Positions 34,947 through 49,339 of a DNA stretch of 64,000 bases are shown piece by piece. Under the pieces are notes generated by a model. It saw nothing but the letters and a program-made list of their open reading frames with translations, did not search any database and was not told where the DNA came from. A program made the translations under genes and the position numbers. Source of the stretch: Apiosordaria backusii (Eukaryota; Ascomycota; Sordariomycetes; Sordariales; Lasiosphaeriaceae); NCBI GenBank assembly GCA_030549205.1, contig JAUKTV010000012.1:62001-126000 (forward strand), given 5' to 3'. Positions within the stretch are counted from its first letter, which is position 1. Each line of letters opens with the position of its first letter.

Positions 34947-35780
34947 TGTTAAACTAGGTTCCTATGAGGCCTAAGTTTACAGTGAGTGGCTGCTATTATA
35001 CTACGTGGTGGAAGCTTAAATTGGAAAGCCTACCCGTCAGCTACCCGGCACTTGCCCGGTATTTTACTTTACTGTAGGGCTATTCAAAGGCCTATATCCT
35101 ACTAACTAGTAGGCCAAACCGCCTATAATTTTATATATAGGCTACTAAGGCCTACTACTGTAGGCAGTATAAGTGGCTTAACCCTAACCCTATAATAACC
35201 TGCACTTTAGGTTAAGGATGTCGGATTTCACAGCCCTTTTATATAGCTGTAAGTCGATTATTAGAGAGCTGTAAACTATGCTAACTTAACTGCCTATAAG
35301 ACCTATAGTTAACTACTGGACTGGCTAAATTAGCCTAGAATTGGTAGGCCTATAGTTAAGTAAGTATATTACTACTATATTAAATTATAGGCCTATAGGC
35401 CCTGTAAGTCTAAAGCTATAGAGGGCTTAGTAAGTAGTTTATAGGGTTTAGCAAACCTCGGGGTTAACTAAACTATACTTTGGCCTATTTGCCTATTAGG
35501 ATATATAAGGTACTGTATATTAGTTAGTAGGTATATAGTAGAGGTCGAGTACAAACCTTACTATAGAAATTATTATAGTGGATTTATAGAAGGCTAGCAT
35601 TATAATATAATTGTTTACTTACTATATTTCTATCCTATAGTATCTATAAGGTACTGTATTTTAGTACTTTAGTATTAAGCTATAGGTATTATATATAAGA
35701 CTTCTACTATACTATAAGCTAGTATGTAAGTATTAATTATAGGGCGTTTAGGCTTATAATTGGCTATATTTATTCTAATA
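34947..35780 (+). repeat. 5' LTR of the outer Copia element, 834 bp
   Basis: It begins TGTTAAACTAGG and ends TTCTAATA (the RIP form of AACA), matching the other four LTR copies along its whole length. The first ~120 bp keep many CA/TG sites. Confidence 0.9.
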
Positions 35781-38048
35781 AGTTATAAGCCCGGAAGATA
35801 CTTAACTAGGTTATAGGCTTATAAGCTTAAGTTTAGAGCCTTCTATAAATAACGGCTTAGGCTATTATAGACTATATTATAAGTAGGCTATAAAATTATT
35901 AATTTTAAAGCCTATCTATTAAGGTAGGATTTTAAAATAAAGACTAGGTTTACTTTACCTTTATTAGGTTTTTTAGAGGCCTATAAAGGTTTAAATTTAC
36001 GTCTATTATTAAATGTATTGTATTGTAAGGTGTATAAAAATTAGGCCTAATAGGATATTAAAGGTCTGTAAATTATAAGCTTATAAAAGTTAGAAATAGC
36101 CTTCTACTTTAATTATAGTTAGGTAGGTAGTTCTATAAATCCTAAAGGTAGGTAAAATAGTAAGAAGGTAAAGCGACCTTTTTAACTACTACTACTATTA
36201 GTAGTTATAGTACTTTACTATATAAAATAGAGCCTATTCTTTAAGGCTTTTAAATGCTATAGACCTAATACCTTTTACTATATAAGTAAACTATAGTTAA
36301 AGCCTTAATTAAAAACAGTACTAAGCTAAGGTCTTAAAGCCTTATAGAATGCTTTAACGGTAAATATACTAAGCCCTTTATAGATTTAAAAATATAAGAT
36401 ATAAAGCCTAAGTAGAGGCCTTTTAAAGGAGATAAATTAGTAGATTCTTACTATATATAGGCCTTTATTGTTTAATTAAGGTAGTAAAAGGCTTAGATTT
36501 AACAGTTATAAGGTACTATAATTAAAGTAGTAAAATAAATCAAGCTTTTAATAGTAACTTAGAGTACTTTAAAACAGCTTAAGGCTACTGTAACTACTCC
36601 TTTAATAGTAGCTAAAGCTATATATTTAAAAGCAATAGCGGCTTATTAATTAAGGTTTAAAGCTAATAGTAATTCTGTTAAGGTCCTTTATATTACTATA
36701 GCTACTAAGATAATTAAAAAGGTCTACAAATTCCTTACTAATTAAAGGCTTATAGGCCTTAAGAATTTCGATTTATAAAAATAGAGTTTAAATATTATAC
36801 TATATACTATCGATATTTCTACTTTTATAGAAGATCCTACTATAGTAGCCTATTAAAATAATACTAAATAGGCCTTACTATTAATGTTACTTTAAAATAG
36901 TATAGCCTTAAGTCTTTAGGCTTTTATTTTATAGTAAATAAGCACTATTAAAGTCTATAAATTACTTATTTAAAGGTATTCCTATAGCGTTAAATTATAG
37001 TAAAGAAACCTCTATAGAAAATACTACTTTTTAAACTTTTACTAATTTACTAGCTTTTTAATAGACTTTAACGTTAAGTTCTTTAATATAGTTAGCCAGC
37101 TTATACTAGTTAGTATCAATCTTTAAACTATAAATTAAGTAAATCAATACCTATAAGCTATAGAAAAGAGTTTCCTATAATAAGCTAAAAGGTAATAAAG
37201 CGCTATATAGATTACTAGAGTATTAGGCTAAAATATAAGTACTATTAACTTAAGCTTTTTAATAGTAAACCTATTAAAAAAACAGTATATTCTAACCTTT
37301 ACTGCCGTTAAAGGTATAGCCTATAAAAATAAAGAAGGCCTTTATAAAGGTATTAAAAAGAAGGTTTTCTTAAGTAAGAAGCTTAAAAGTAATGGTAATA
37401 GTAGCCTTAACAGCCCTAGTAGCCCTCCTTAAAAGAAAAAGAAAAAAGGCTTTAAAAGGCTTAAAGGCTTTAAAGAAAGGCCTAAAGCTAAAGATTTATT
37501 TACTTATATAATAAGCTCCTATAACTTAACTTTAATGGTCTTTAAAGACTTTAATAATAACGATAGTAATAAAGGTACTTATATAGTACTTATAGAGCCT
37601 ACTAAAGGTATTAAAAGTATTAAAGATAAGGCTTTAGTAATACTTTCTTTAGGGAATGTCCTTCTATATAATATTAAGTTTACTAACTATATTATTAACA
37701 GTCGAAAATAATTTACTAACTATAAACCTAATAATAGTTTATGAAAGATAATTTATATAGAAGAAGGTCCTTTAATACTTAAAGGCTTTAAAAATACTGT
37801 ATTTATAGTGCTTTTATAAAAAGAAGTTTCTAAATATACTAAGCCTAAGCTTAAAAATACTTTATATATTCCTTAATTTAACATTAATCTTTTTAATAGT
37901 ATACTATACTATAAAACTAACGGTTAGAATAAAAAGAAAGTATTATATAAGCTTAATAAAGCCTTAATAGTAGTATTCAATTTTAAGGCTTTAAGTTTTT
38001 TTTTAAAATTATAAAGGGTAAAGAGGCCTATTATTTACTATAATATAA
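34947..38048 (+). mobile_element. Outer Copia element, 5' part (level 1 of the nest)
   Basis: It starts with a 5' LTR (34947-35780, TGTTAAAC...CTAATA) and runs through the gag region to a TATAA at 38044-38048, where the reverse middle element begins. The same TATAA reappears at 53913-53917, where this element resumes. It has many stops and is non-functional. Confidence 0.9.
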
Positions 38049-38882
38049 TATTGGAATAGGTGTGGCCAATTATAGGCCTAAGGGCTCTGTAATTAGTGCT
38101 TACATACTAACTTATAGTATAGCGGAAGTCTTATATATAATACTTATAGTTTAATGCTAGGGTATTAGAATACAGTACCTTATAGATACTATAGGACAGA
38201 AATATAGTAAGTAAACAATTGTATTATAGTATTAACCTTCTATAAATCTACTGTAATAATCTCTATAGTAAGATTTATACTTGACCTTTACTATATACTT
38301 ACTGACTAATATATAGTGCCTTATATACCTTAGTAGGTAAATAGGCTAAAGTACAGCTTAGTTAACCTTAAAGTTTACTAAGCCCTATAAACTACTTACT
38401 AAGCCCTCTATAGCTCCTGACTTATAGGGCTTATAAGCCTATAATTTAATATAGTAATAATATACCTACTTAACTATAAGCCTACTAATTCTTAGCCAAT
38501 TTAACTAGCCTAGTAGTTAGCTATAGATCTTATAGGCAGTTAAGTTAATGTAGTTTATAGCTTTTTAAAAATCAACTTACAGCTATATAAAAGGACTATA
38601 AAACTAAGTACCCTTAATTTAAAGTATAGGTTAATGTAAGGTTAGGGTTAGGCCATTTATACTATTTACAATAGTAGGCTTTAATAGTTTAAATATAAAA
38701 TTATAGGTAGTTTAGTTTACTAGTTAATAGGATATAGGCCTTTAAATAGCCTTATAGTAAAGTAAGGTATTAGGTAAATGCTAAGTAACTAATAAATAGG
38801 CTTTTGTATTTAAGCTTTTACTATATAATATAATAGTAATTACTTACTATAAACTTAAGCCTTATAGAGACCTAGTTTAATA
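38049..38882 (-). repeat. 3' LTR of the middle Copia element (reverse), 834 bp
   Basis: It begins TATTGGAATAGG and ends GTTTAATA, the reverse complement of the LTR family. It is more heavily mutated than the 5' LTR of the same element. Confidence 0.9.
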
Positions 38883-41800
38883 CCTTTCTTCTACTTATAG
38901 TAAATAGTAGGCTTAGATTTAAATCTAAGGCCTACTATAGTAAGCTAAAACTAATAAACTAACTAGTTAATTAAAAAATAAAAATAAAAAATATATAAGG
39001 TATTAAGGCCTATATATTTAAACGTTAAGCAACTAATTTTATAAGTTAAATTATAAAGGAAAATTAAATATAGAGAGGGTAGTTTTTTAATCTATTCTTT
39101 TATTAACTTTTCCTTTATAGGCCGATTTCTTAAGCTTAAAAGACCTATAAAGGTTTTAAATTTTTAACTAGCTAGTAGTTTAGTTAGCCTATTAACCGGT
39201 ATTTATTTAATATTTAAGTAATTAATAATAACCTATAATGCCCTAACTTACTTTTTAACTTAATAGTATTTTAATAATATATACTTAGTATAATTATAAA
39301 GGGCTAGATTATAGGCAGTAATTATAAAGCTAATATTATTACTATATAAAAAAATAAAGCTTATTAAAGTATACCCTAGCTTTTTATAAACCCTTTTAAT
39401 TTATAGAGCCTTATAAATAGCCTTAGTAAGTATGTTGGTTTTAGCCTTTAAAGTAAAGAAGCTTATAGTACTGGCCTTCTTTAATTTCCAGTTTATAAAG
39501 CCTTTAGTTACTTTAAATATAAAGCTATAAGTAGATTTTAAATCCTTTAAGTCCCCTATAAAGTCTAAATCTACAAAGCCTATAAGTACTATAGTACCTT
39601 CTTTTTTAATAGGTCTAATAGTATAGTTATAGGTAATTATTAAATTCTCTATACTATTTAAATACTTTAGAAGATTTTTAATAGCATTTAGGCTTATTAT
39701 AGTAGGTTACTATATACTTTTTAAAAGCTACTATATTATAAAAGTAATATTAAGCTTTATTTAGGTTATTAAATATATTACAGTACTTACTATATACTAA
39801 AATAGTATATAATCTAACTTACTTATAAAGCTTCCTTTTAATTTAAGGTCTTTATATTAAGCTACTATTTTAAACTATAAAGGAACTAGTATTTTACAGC
39901 TATTTTTAAAGTTAAAGGTTTTAATTGCCTTTTATATATATTAGGCTTAATTAAGCTATAAAAGAAAGCAATGCCTATCCTTTATTATTTAAACCTTTAA
40001 AAAGAAAAAAGCCGGCCTTTTATTTTCTATTGGATAGACCTTATTTAAGCTTTTCTTAAACTATTAAATATAAGCTTTATTAAAGCCTATAATTAAATAA
40101 TTATTAATATAAGTTACTATAAAAATCCTAACTTTAAGATTATAGAAAATAGTAAAGTTAGAAATGAGTACTATAAAACTTTCTTTTTTTAATAGCTTAG
40201 TAAGTTTAGTTTACTAAAGTTTAAAGCTTTACTTTAGGCTATATAGAGCTTTAAAAAGGCAAATTATTTAACTAGTTTTAAGCTTAAAGCCTTACTTATA
40301 TAACTTAGCTTTAATAGCTAAGTCTACTAATTAGTAAAACTTATAGAAGCCTTTAAGTATAGTTATATAATTTTTCTCTTTTAAATAGCTATTAAAAAAT
40401 ACCTCTATAAAATTGATCTATTCTATTTCTTAATTTAATAAAGCCGTTATAGTTAATAGTATATACTAAATAGATAATATAATAATAGAAGTAAAGGTCT
40501 TTATAAAATCTAGACCTTTCTTTTATAAAAATCTTCTAATAATTAACCTAGCCTTAAACTTTAAAAGCCTATTTTCTTTATCAGTCTTTTTATATAGTAT
40601 TAACCTACTAGTTAATAATATACAGTCCTTAAAAAAAGTACCTTAAAGAAGGAACTTAAAGGTTCTTTAATTAACTATTTACTTAAATTTACTATATATA
40701 GCCTTTAATTAATAGGATTTTTTAAAGTTCTTTAATACTTATTTTAATATTTAAGGTAATAAATTAATATTAAAAAGACCTTAAAAAACCTTATAGTAAT
40801 AGGCTTTAGTTTTAATTAGTATTGATTTAATAAATTGACTAGTACTTATTTTAATATCTTTACTTACATTTAAATATAGTTTTTTTACTTCTATTAATAA
40901 ATAGTCTTTAATAAGAGGTTTTAAACTAACCTTAAAACCTATAATAGGCCTATTAAAAAGCTTTAAGCTACTATCGATTATAGCCTTTTAAATAGTAGAC
41001 TTATTAATTGGCTTACTATTAGAGAATTTTTAATATTAGCCTATTAGTTAATTTATAAATTTAATTAACCGACTAAGTTATATTTAAAGTATAGGTTACT
41101 ATCTTTATTTACTAATTATAGTAGCTTTACCTTTCTTTAACTTAAATCTCCTTTTAAAATAGCAGTAATATTTTAAATTATAATAAGTTTATTTACTATA
41201 TTTATAAAGGAAGATTTTACTATTGCCTTTTAACCGGTTTTTATACTTAATAGGTCTTACTTTTAAAGACAGTTAATAACTTACTAAGCTTTATATAGGC
41301 TTATAGCTTTAAAGCTTTAGACCTTTTTTTAATAGAAATAAAAAGCTTTATAAAGAAGGTTATAGCTTTAAACTAGTTTAAATCTAGCTTATAGAAAAAG
41401 GAAGGCTTTAATTTATTATAGAGTATTTAATAAAGAGTTAAGTCCCTATTATTAACTACTATATAATTAACTAATTTAAATACTATAGGTACTATATAAT
41501 ATTATAAATATTAAAGAAGCTATAATAATACTATTGTAGCCTATAACTGGTTTAAAAATACTTTAATAGAATATTTAATTAGGCTATTTTGTTTATAAAT
41601 ATAGGGCTTAAAAGTAAAAAATACAATGCCTTTCGTAGAAAATTAGGCCTATAATTTATAGTTAATTTCTTTCCTCCCGTTATAATAGAAATAGATAGAA
41701 TACTTATTATAACGGTTCTTTAAGCCTTTAAAAAAGCCTTTTATAATGTTTAGTATAGTTAGTACTTTAGCGTTTAGTAAGTAAAAGGCCTCCTTAAATT

Positions 41801-42569
41801 GGGATTTTCGATCTACTAAAATTAACACTATAGAAAGCTTATTATAAAGTATAGGCTTAATTTTAAAAGTGTTGCTTTTAATGGAACCTAAGGCCTTAAA
41901 AGGGTTTAAAATAGTAGAAAATTAAAGCCTTTTTATTACCTTAGCTTTATTATAGGCTAAGTATTAAAAATTTACTTCTTTTATTTAATCTAGGTTTAGA
42001 AGTTTAATAGTAATTTTATTAGTCTTTTTTAATAGTATTAAGCCTATATAACCTAATCTAATATACTATTTTAATACTATTTAAAGTAATTTATTATAGT
42101 AATCTATAGCAGTATTGGGGATATTTTTAATAGCTTTCTTAAGTATATAGCCTCTTTAAGCTTTTTCTTAATTAAGTAGGCTGGAATTACCTAAGTTATT
42201 AAGGCCTTTTCTAAGCTTACAGAGCTCTTTAATAGGTCTACCTTAATTAAATCCTTTAAAGCTAGGGTTATTTAAGCTATTAGGGCCTTTTATAAGCTAA
42301 TAAAGCTTTATTCCTTTAAGTTTGCCCTAGCTATAGCCTTCCTTATAGCCAGACTTAGACCTTTTAAGCCTATAGGGCTTTACCTTTTAAACATCCAAAT
42401 TAAAGCTAATAGTACTATCGCTATTTAGCTCTATAGGCCTATTACTAAGCTTTTAAGGGTTTAAATTGACCTTTAAATAGCTATCCTTTTAGAATAAGGG
42501 CCTCTTAAGAAGCTTAACTATTAATTTTCGCTTCCGATTAATAATATTAAAACTTATATTATAGTAAAT

Positions 42570-43402
42570 TGTTAAACTAGGTCCCTGTGAGGCCTAAGTT
42601 TACAGTGAGTGGCTGCTATTATACTATATGGTAGAAGCTTAAGTTAGAAAGCCTACCTATTAGCTACCTGGCACTTACCTGGCACTTTACTTTACTGCAG
42701 AGCTATTTAAAAGCCTGCATTCTGCTAATTAGTAGGCTAAACTGCTTATAATTTTATATTTAGGCTACTAAGGCCTAGTACTATAGGCAATATATGTGGC
42801 CTAACCCTAACCCTACGTTAACTTACAATTTAGATTAGGGGTGCTTGGTTTTATAGCCCTTTTATATAGCCGTAAGTCGATTTTTAAAAAGCTATAAACT
42901 ATATTAACTTAGCTACCTATAAAATTTATAGCTAACTACTAGGCTTGCTAAATTAGCTAAGAATTAGTAGGCCTATAGTTAAGTAGGTATATTATTACTA
43001 TACTAAATTATAAGCCTATAGGCCCTATAGGTCAGGAGCTATAGAGGACTTAATAAGTAGTTTATAGGGCTTAGCAAACCTTGAAGTTAACTAAGCTATA
43101 CTCTAGCCTATCTATCTACTAGGATATATAAGGTACTGTATATTAGTCAGTAGGTATATAGTAAAGGTTAAGTACAAACCCTACTATAGAGATTATTATA
43201 GTAGATTTATAAAAGCTAATACTATAATACAATTATTTACTTACTATATTTCTATTCTACAGTATTTATAAAGCACTGTATTTTAATACCCTAGCATTAA
43301 GCTATAGGTAATATATATAAGACTTCTATTATATTATAAGCTAATGTATAAGCACTAATTATAGAGCCTTTAAGCCTATAATTAACTATACCTATTCTAA
43401 TA
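42570..43402 (+). repeat. 5' LTR of the inner Copia element, 833 bp
   Basis: TGTTAAACTAGGTCCC...CCTATTCTAATA; its target duplication TAAAT precedes it at 42565-42569. Confidence 0.92.
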
Positions 43403-46400
43403 GATTATAAGCCTAGAAGATACTTAACTAGGTTATAGGCTTATAAGCTTAAGCTTAAAGCCTTTTATAAATAACGGCTTAGACTATTATAAACTATACT
43501 ATAAGTAGGCTATAAAATCATTAATTTTAAAGCTTACCTATTAAGGTAGGATTATAAGGTAAATATTAAGCTTACCTTACCTTATTAAGTTTTCTAAAGG
43601 CCTATAAGGTTTAAATTTATACCTACTATTAAATTTATTATACTATAAGGTATATAAAAATTAAGCCTAATAAAGTATTAAAGGCCTATAAACTATAAGC
43701 TTATAAAAACTAGAAATAGCCTCTTACCTTAACTATAGTTAAATAGGTAGTTCTATAAATCCTAAAGGTAAGTAAAAAAGTAAAAAGGCAAAGCGACCTT
43801 TTTAACTACTACTATTACTAGTAATTGCAATAATTTACTATATAAAATAGAGCCTATTCTTTAAAGCTTTTAAATACTATAGACCTAGCTCTTTTACTAT
43901 ATAAGCAAACTATAACTAAAGCCCGAATTAAAAACAGTACTAAGCTAAGATCTTAAAGCCCTATAGAATGCTTTAGCGGTAAGTATATTAAGCCCTTTAT
44001 AGATTTAAAAATATAAAATACTAAGCTTAAGTAGAGGTCTTTTAAAGGGAAAGAATTAGTAGATTCTTACTATATATAGGCCTTTACTATTTAATTAAGA
44101 AAGTAAAAGGCTTAGATTTAATAGTTATAAAGTACTATAATTAAAGTAATAAAGTAAATTAAGCTTTTAATAGCAGCTTAGAGCGCTTTAAATCAGTTTA
44201 AGGCTACTGTAACTACTTCTCTAATAGTAACTAAAGCTATATATTAAAAAGCTATAGTAGCTTACCAGTTAAAGCTTAAAGTTAATAGTAATTCTATTAA
44301 GGTCTTTTATACTACTATTGCTATTAAAATAACTAAAAAGGTTTACAAATTCCTTACTAACTAAAGGCTTATAGGCCTTAAGAATTTCGATCTATAGAAA
44401 TAGGGCTTAAATATTATACTATATACTATCGATATAGCTACTTTTATAGAGGACCCTACTATAATAGCCTACTAAAGTAATATTAAATAGGCCTTATTAT
44501 TAATATTACTTTAAAATAATATAGCCTTAAGCCTTTAGGCTTTTATTTTATAGTAAATAAGCCCTATTAAAGCCTATAAACTGCTTATTTAAAGGTATTT
44601 CTATAGTATTAAATTATAATAAAGGAACTTCTATAGAAAATACTACTTTTTAAACTTTTATTAATTTATAGGCTTTTTAATAGACTTTAATATTAAATTC
44701 TTTAATACAATTAGCCAGCTTATATTAGCTGGTATCGACCTTTAAGCTATAGATTAAGTAAATTAATATTTATAGGCTATAAAAAAGAACTTCTTATAGT
44801 AGGCTAAAAGGTAATAAAGTATTATATAGACTGTTAAAGCGTTAGGCTAAAATATAAGTACTATTAACCTAAACTTTCTAATAATAGACTTATTAAAAGA
44901 ACAATATATCCTAGCCTCTATTACTATTAAAGGTATAGCCTATAAAAGTAGAAAAGGCTTTTATAAAGACGTTAAAAAGCAGGTCTTTTTAAGTAAAAAG
45001 CCTAAAAGTAATAGTAATAGTAGCTTTAGTAGTTTAAGTAGCTTTCTTTAAAGAAAAAAAAGAAAGGCTTTAAAAGGCCTAAAGGCTTTAAAAAAAGGCT
45101 TAAAGCTAAAGATTTGTTTACCTATATAGTAAGCTTTTATAACCTACCTTTAGGGATTTTTAAAGACTTTAATAGTAACGATAATAATAAAAGTATCTAT
45201 ATAGTATCTATAGAGCCTATTAAAGATGTTAAAAGCATTAAAGATAAGGCCCTAATAGTACTTTCGTTAAAGAATATCCTTTTATATAATATTAAGTCTA
45301 CTGACTATATTATTAACAGTCGAAAATAGTTTACTAACTATAAGCCTAATAATAGCTTATTAAGGACAATTTATATAAAAGAAGGTCTTTTAATATTTAA
45401 AGACTTTAAAATTACTGTATTTACAGTACTTTTATAGAAAGAACCTTTTAAATATATTAAGCTTAAGTTTAAAAATACTTTATATATTCCTTAGTTTAAT
45501 ATTAATCTTTTTAATAATATACTATATTATAAAGTTAGCAGTTAGATTAAAAAGAAAGTACTGTATAGGCTTAATAAGGCCTTAATAGTAGTATTTGATT
45601 TTAAAGCTTTAAGCTTCTTTTTAAAATTATAGAAGGTAGAAAGGCCTATTATTTACTATAATATAAGTTTTAACGTTATTAATTAAAAGTAAAAATTAAT
45701 AATTAAGCTTTTTAATAAGTCCTTATTTTAAAAGGATAATTATTTAAAGGTTAATTTAGACCTTCGAAGGCCTAGTAATAGGCCTATAGAACTAAATAAC
45801 GATAATACTATTAACTTTAATTTAAATATTTAAAAGGTAAAGCTCTATAAGCTTAAAAAGTCTAAGTTTAGCTATAAGGAAGGCTATAGTTAGGGCAGAT
45901 CTAAAAGAATAGAGTTTTATTAGCCTATAGAAAGCCCTAATAGCTTAAGTAACTCCGGCTTTAAAGGATCTAATTAAGGCAGACTTATTAAAAAGCTCTA
46001 TTAGCTTATAGAAAGCCTTAATAGCTTAAATAATCCTGGCCTACTTAATTAAGAAAAAGCTTAAAGAGGCTATATACTTAAAGAGGCTATTAAAAATATC
46101 TTTAATATTGCTATAGACTACTATAGTAAATTACTTTAAGTAATATTAAAATAGTATATTAAGTTAGGTTATATAAGCCTAATATTACTAAAAAAGACCA
46201 GTAAAATTACTACTGGACTTTTAAATCTAAATTAAATAAAAGAAGTAGATTTTCAATACTTAGCTTATAATAAAGCTAAGGTAATAAAAAAGCTTTAATT
46301 TTCCACTATTCCAGTCCTACTTAAGGCTTTAGGTTCTATTAAAGGCAATACTTTTAAAATTAAGCCTATACTTTATAATAGGCTCCTTATAGTATTGATT

Positions 46401-49339
46401 TTAGTAGACCGAAAATCCCGGTTTAAGTAGGCCTTTTACTTACTAAACATTAAAGGACTAACTATATTAAACGCTATTAAAAGCTTTTTTAAAGGCCTAA
46501 AGAATTGTTATAACCGGTACCTTATTTATTTTTACTATAACGGTAGAAAAGAAATTAACTATAAATTATAGGCCTAGTTTTTTATTAAAGGCATTGAATT
46601 TTCTACTTTTAAGCCCTATATTTATAAGTAAAATGGCCTAATTAAACGCTTTATTAGAGTATTTTTAAACCGGTTATAGGCTATAATAGTATTATTATAG
46701 CTTCTTTAATATTTATAATATTATATAGTATCTATAGTACTTAAATTAATTAATTATATAGTAGTTAATAATAAGGACTTAACTCTCTATTAAATGCTCT
46801 ATAATAAATTAAAGCCTTCTCTTTTTTATAAACCAGACTTAAGTTAATTTAAAGCTATAGGCTTTTTTATAAAGCTCTTTATTTCCGTTAAAAAAAGATC
46901 TAAAGTTTTAAAATTATAGGCTTATATAGAGCTTAATAAACTATTAACTGTCTTTAAAAGTAAGACTTACTAAGTATAAATACCGGTTAAAAAGGCAGTA
47001 GTAAAATCTTCCTTTATAAATATAGTAAATAAACCTACTATAATTTAAAGTATTACTGCTATTTTAAAAAGAGATTTAAACTGAAAGAAGGTAAAGCTAC
47101 TATAATTAGTAAATAAAGATAGTAACTTATACCTTAAATATAACTTAGTCGGCCTACTAAATTTGTAAATTAACTAATAGGCTAATATTAAAAATTTCTC
47201 TAATAATAAGCTAATTAATAGGCCTATTATTTAAAATGCTATAATCGATAATAGCTTAAAGCCTTTTAATAAGCCTATTATAGGCTTTAAGGTCAGCTTA
47301 GAACTTTCTATTAATAACTACTTATTAATAGAAATAAAAGAACTATACTTAAGTATAAGTAAAGATATTAAAATAGATACTAACTAATTTATTAAATTAA
47401 TATTAATTAAAGCTAAGGCCTATTACTATAGGATATTTAAAGGTCCTTTTAATACTAATTTATTACTTTAAATATTAAAATAAATGTTAAAGAACCTTGA
47501 AAAATCCTATTAATTAAAAGCAATATATAGTAAATTTAAGTAAATAATTAACTAAAGAACTTTTAAATTCCTTCCTTAAAGTACTTTCTTTAAAGACTAT
47601 ATATTATTAACTAATAGGTTAGTACTATATAAAAAGACTAATAAAGAAAATAGGCTTTTAAAGTTTAAAGTTAAGCTAGTTATTAAAGGATTTTTATAAA
47701 AGAAAGGTTTAGATTTTATAAAGACCTCTACCTTTATTACTATACTATCTATCTAATATTTATTATTAACTATAGCGGCTTTATTAAATTAAAAAATAGA
47801 AGAGATCGATTTTATAAAGGCATTTTTCAATAGCTATTTAAAAGAAAAAAATTATATAACTATATTTAAAGGCTTCTATAAATTCTATTAAAAAGCAGAC
47901 TTAGCTATTAAAGTAAAGCTATATAAATAAAGCTTTAAATTTAAAACTAACAAAATAATTTGCCTTTTTAAAGCTTTATATAGCTTAAAGTAAAGCTCTA
48001 AACTTTAATAAACTAAACTTACTAAGCTATTAAAAGAAAAGGGTTTTATAGCGCTAATTTCTAACTTTACTGTCTTCTATAATCCTAAAGCTAAGATTTT
48101 TATAGTAACTTATATTAATAATTGTTTAATTTTAAGCTTTAATAAGGCCTATATTTAATAGTTTAAAAAAAGCTTAAATAAAGTTTACTTAATAAAAGAT
48201 AAAAGGCTAGTTTCTTTCTTTTTAAAGGTCTAAATAATAAAGGATAGGCGTTGCTTTTTTTTATAGCTTAACTAAGCTTAATATATATAAAAGGCAATTA
48301 AGACCTTTAGCTTTAAAAATAGCTATAAAATACTAATTCCTTTATAGTTTAAAATTGTAACTTAATATAAAGACCTTAAATTAAAAGGAAGCTTTATAAG
48401 TAAGTCGGATTATATACTATTTTAATATATAGTAGGTACTATAATATATTTAATAACTTAAATAAAGCCTAATATTGCTTTTATAGTATAGTAGCTTTTA
48501 AAAAGTATATAGTAACCTACTATAATAAGCCTAAATGCTATTAAAAACCTTTTAAAGTATTTAAACAGTATAGAGAATTTAATAATTGCTTATAGCTATA
48601 TTATTAGACTTATTAAAAAAGATAGTATTATAGTATTTATAGGCTTTGTAAATTCAGACTTTATAGAGAACTTAAAGGACTTAAAATCTACTTACAGTTT
48701 TATATTTAAAGTAATTAAAGGTTTTATAAATTAGAAATTAAAAAAGGCTAGTACTATAAGCCTCTTTACTTTAAAGGCTAAAACCGATATACTTATTAAG
48801 GCTATTTATAAGGCTCTATAAATTAAAGGAGTTTATAAAAAGTTAAAGCATACTTTAATAAGCTTTATTCTTTTATATAATAATAATACTAACTTTATAA
48901 TTACTACCTATAATCTAGCTCTTTATAATTATATTAAGTATATATTATTAAAATACTATTAAATTAAAAAGCAAGTTAGGGCATTATAAGTTATTATTAA
49001 TTACTTAAATATTAAATAAATACTAATTAATAGGCTAATTAAACTATTGGCTAGTTAAAAATTCAAAACCTTTATAGGTCTTTTAAGTTTAAAGAATAGG
49101 CCTATAAAGGAAAAGTTAATAAAAAAATAAATTAGAAAACTACCTTCTCTATATTTAATTTTTCTTTATAATTTAATTTATAAAAGTAATTACTTAACAT
49201 TTAAATATATAAGCCTTAACGCCTTATATACCTTATATTTTAGTTTTTTAATTAGCTAGTTAGTTTATTAGTTTTAACTTACTACAGTAGGCCTTAGATT
49301 TAAATCTAAGCTTACTACTTACAATAAGTAAAGGAAGGG
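43403..49339 (+). pseudogene. Copia gag-pol remnant (inner element)
   Basis: Reading through stops, the integrase core is seen at about 46,390-46,660 (VDRKSRFK, NGRKEINY, KGIEFSTFKPY, NGLIKR). Copia-type reverse transcriptase lies at about 47,650-48,170 (KIEEIDFIKAFFN, ALYSLK for ALYGLKQ, TYINNCLI for TYVDDCLI). RNase H follows near 48,780-49,010. Integrase before RT defines the Ty1/Copia order. Stops sit mainly where Gln or Trp codons are expected, as C-to-T change on either strand gives. The longest surviving frame is 71 codons at 45114-45329, in the gag-protease region. Confidence 0.88.

Noticed and set aside
34947..42569. A Copia element with its 3' half inverted by a simple inversion
   Set aside because: The matching inverted 5' half at 50178-53912, the forward continuation at 53913 and the target duplications show nested insertion instead.
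45114..45329. 71-codon ORF in AT-rich DNA
   Set aside because: It is a chance-open remnant of the inner Copia gag/protease region; the same region in the other copies is closed.
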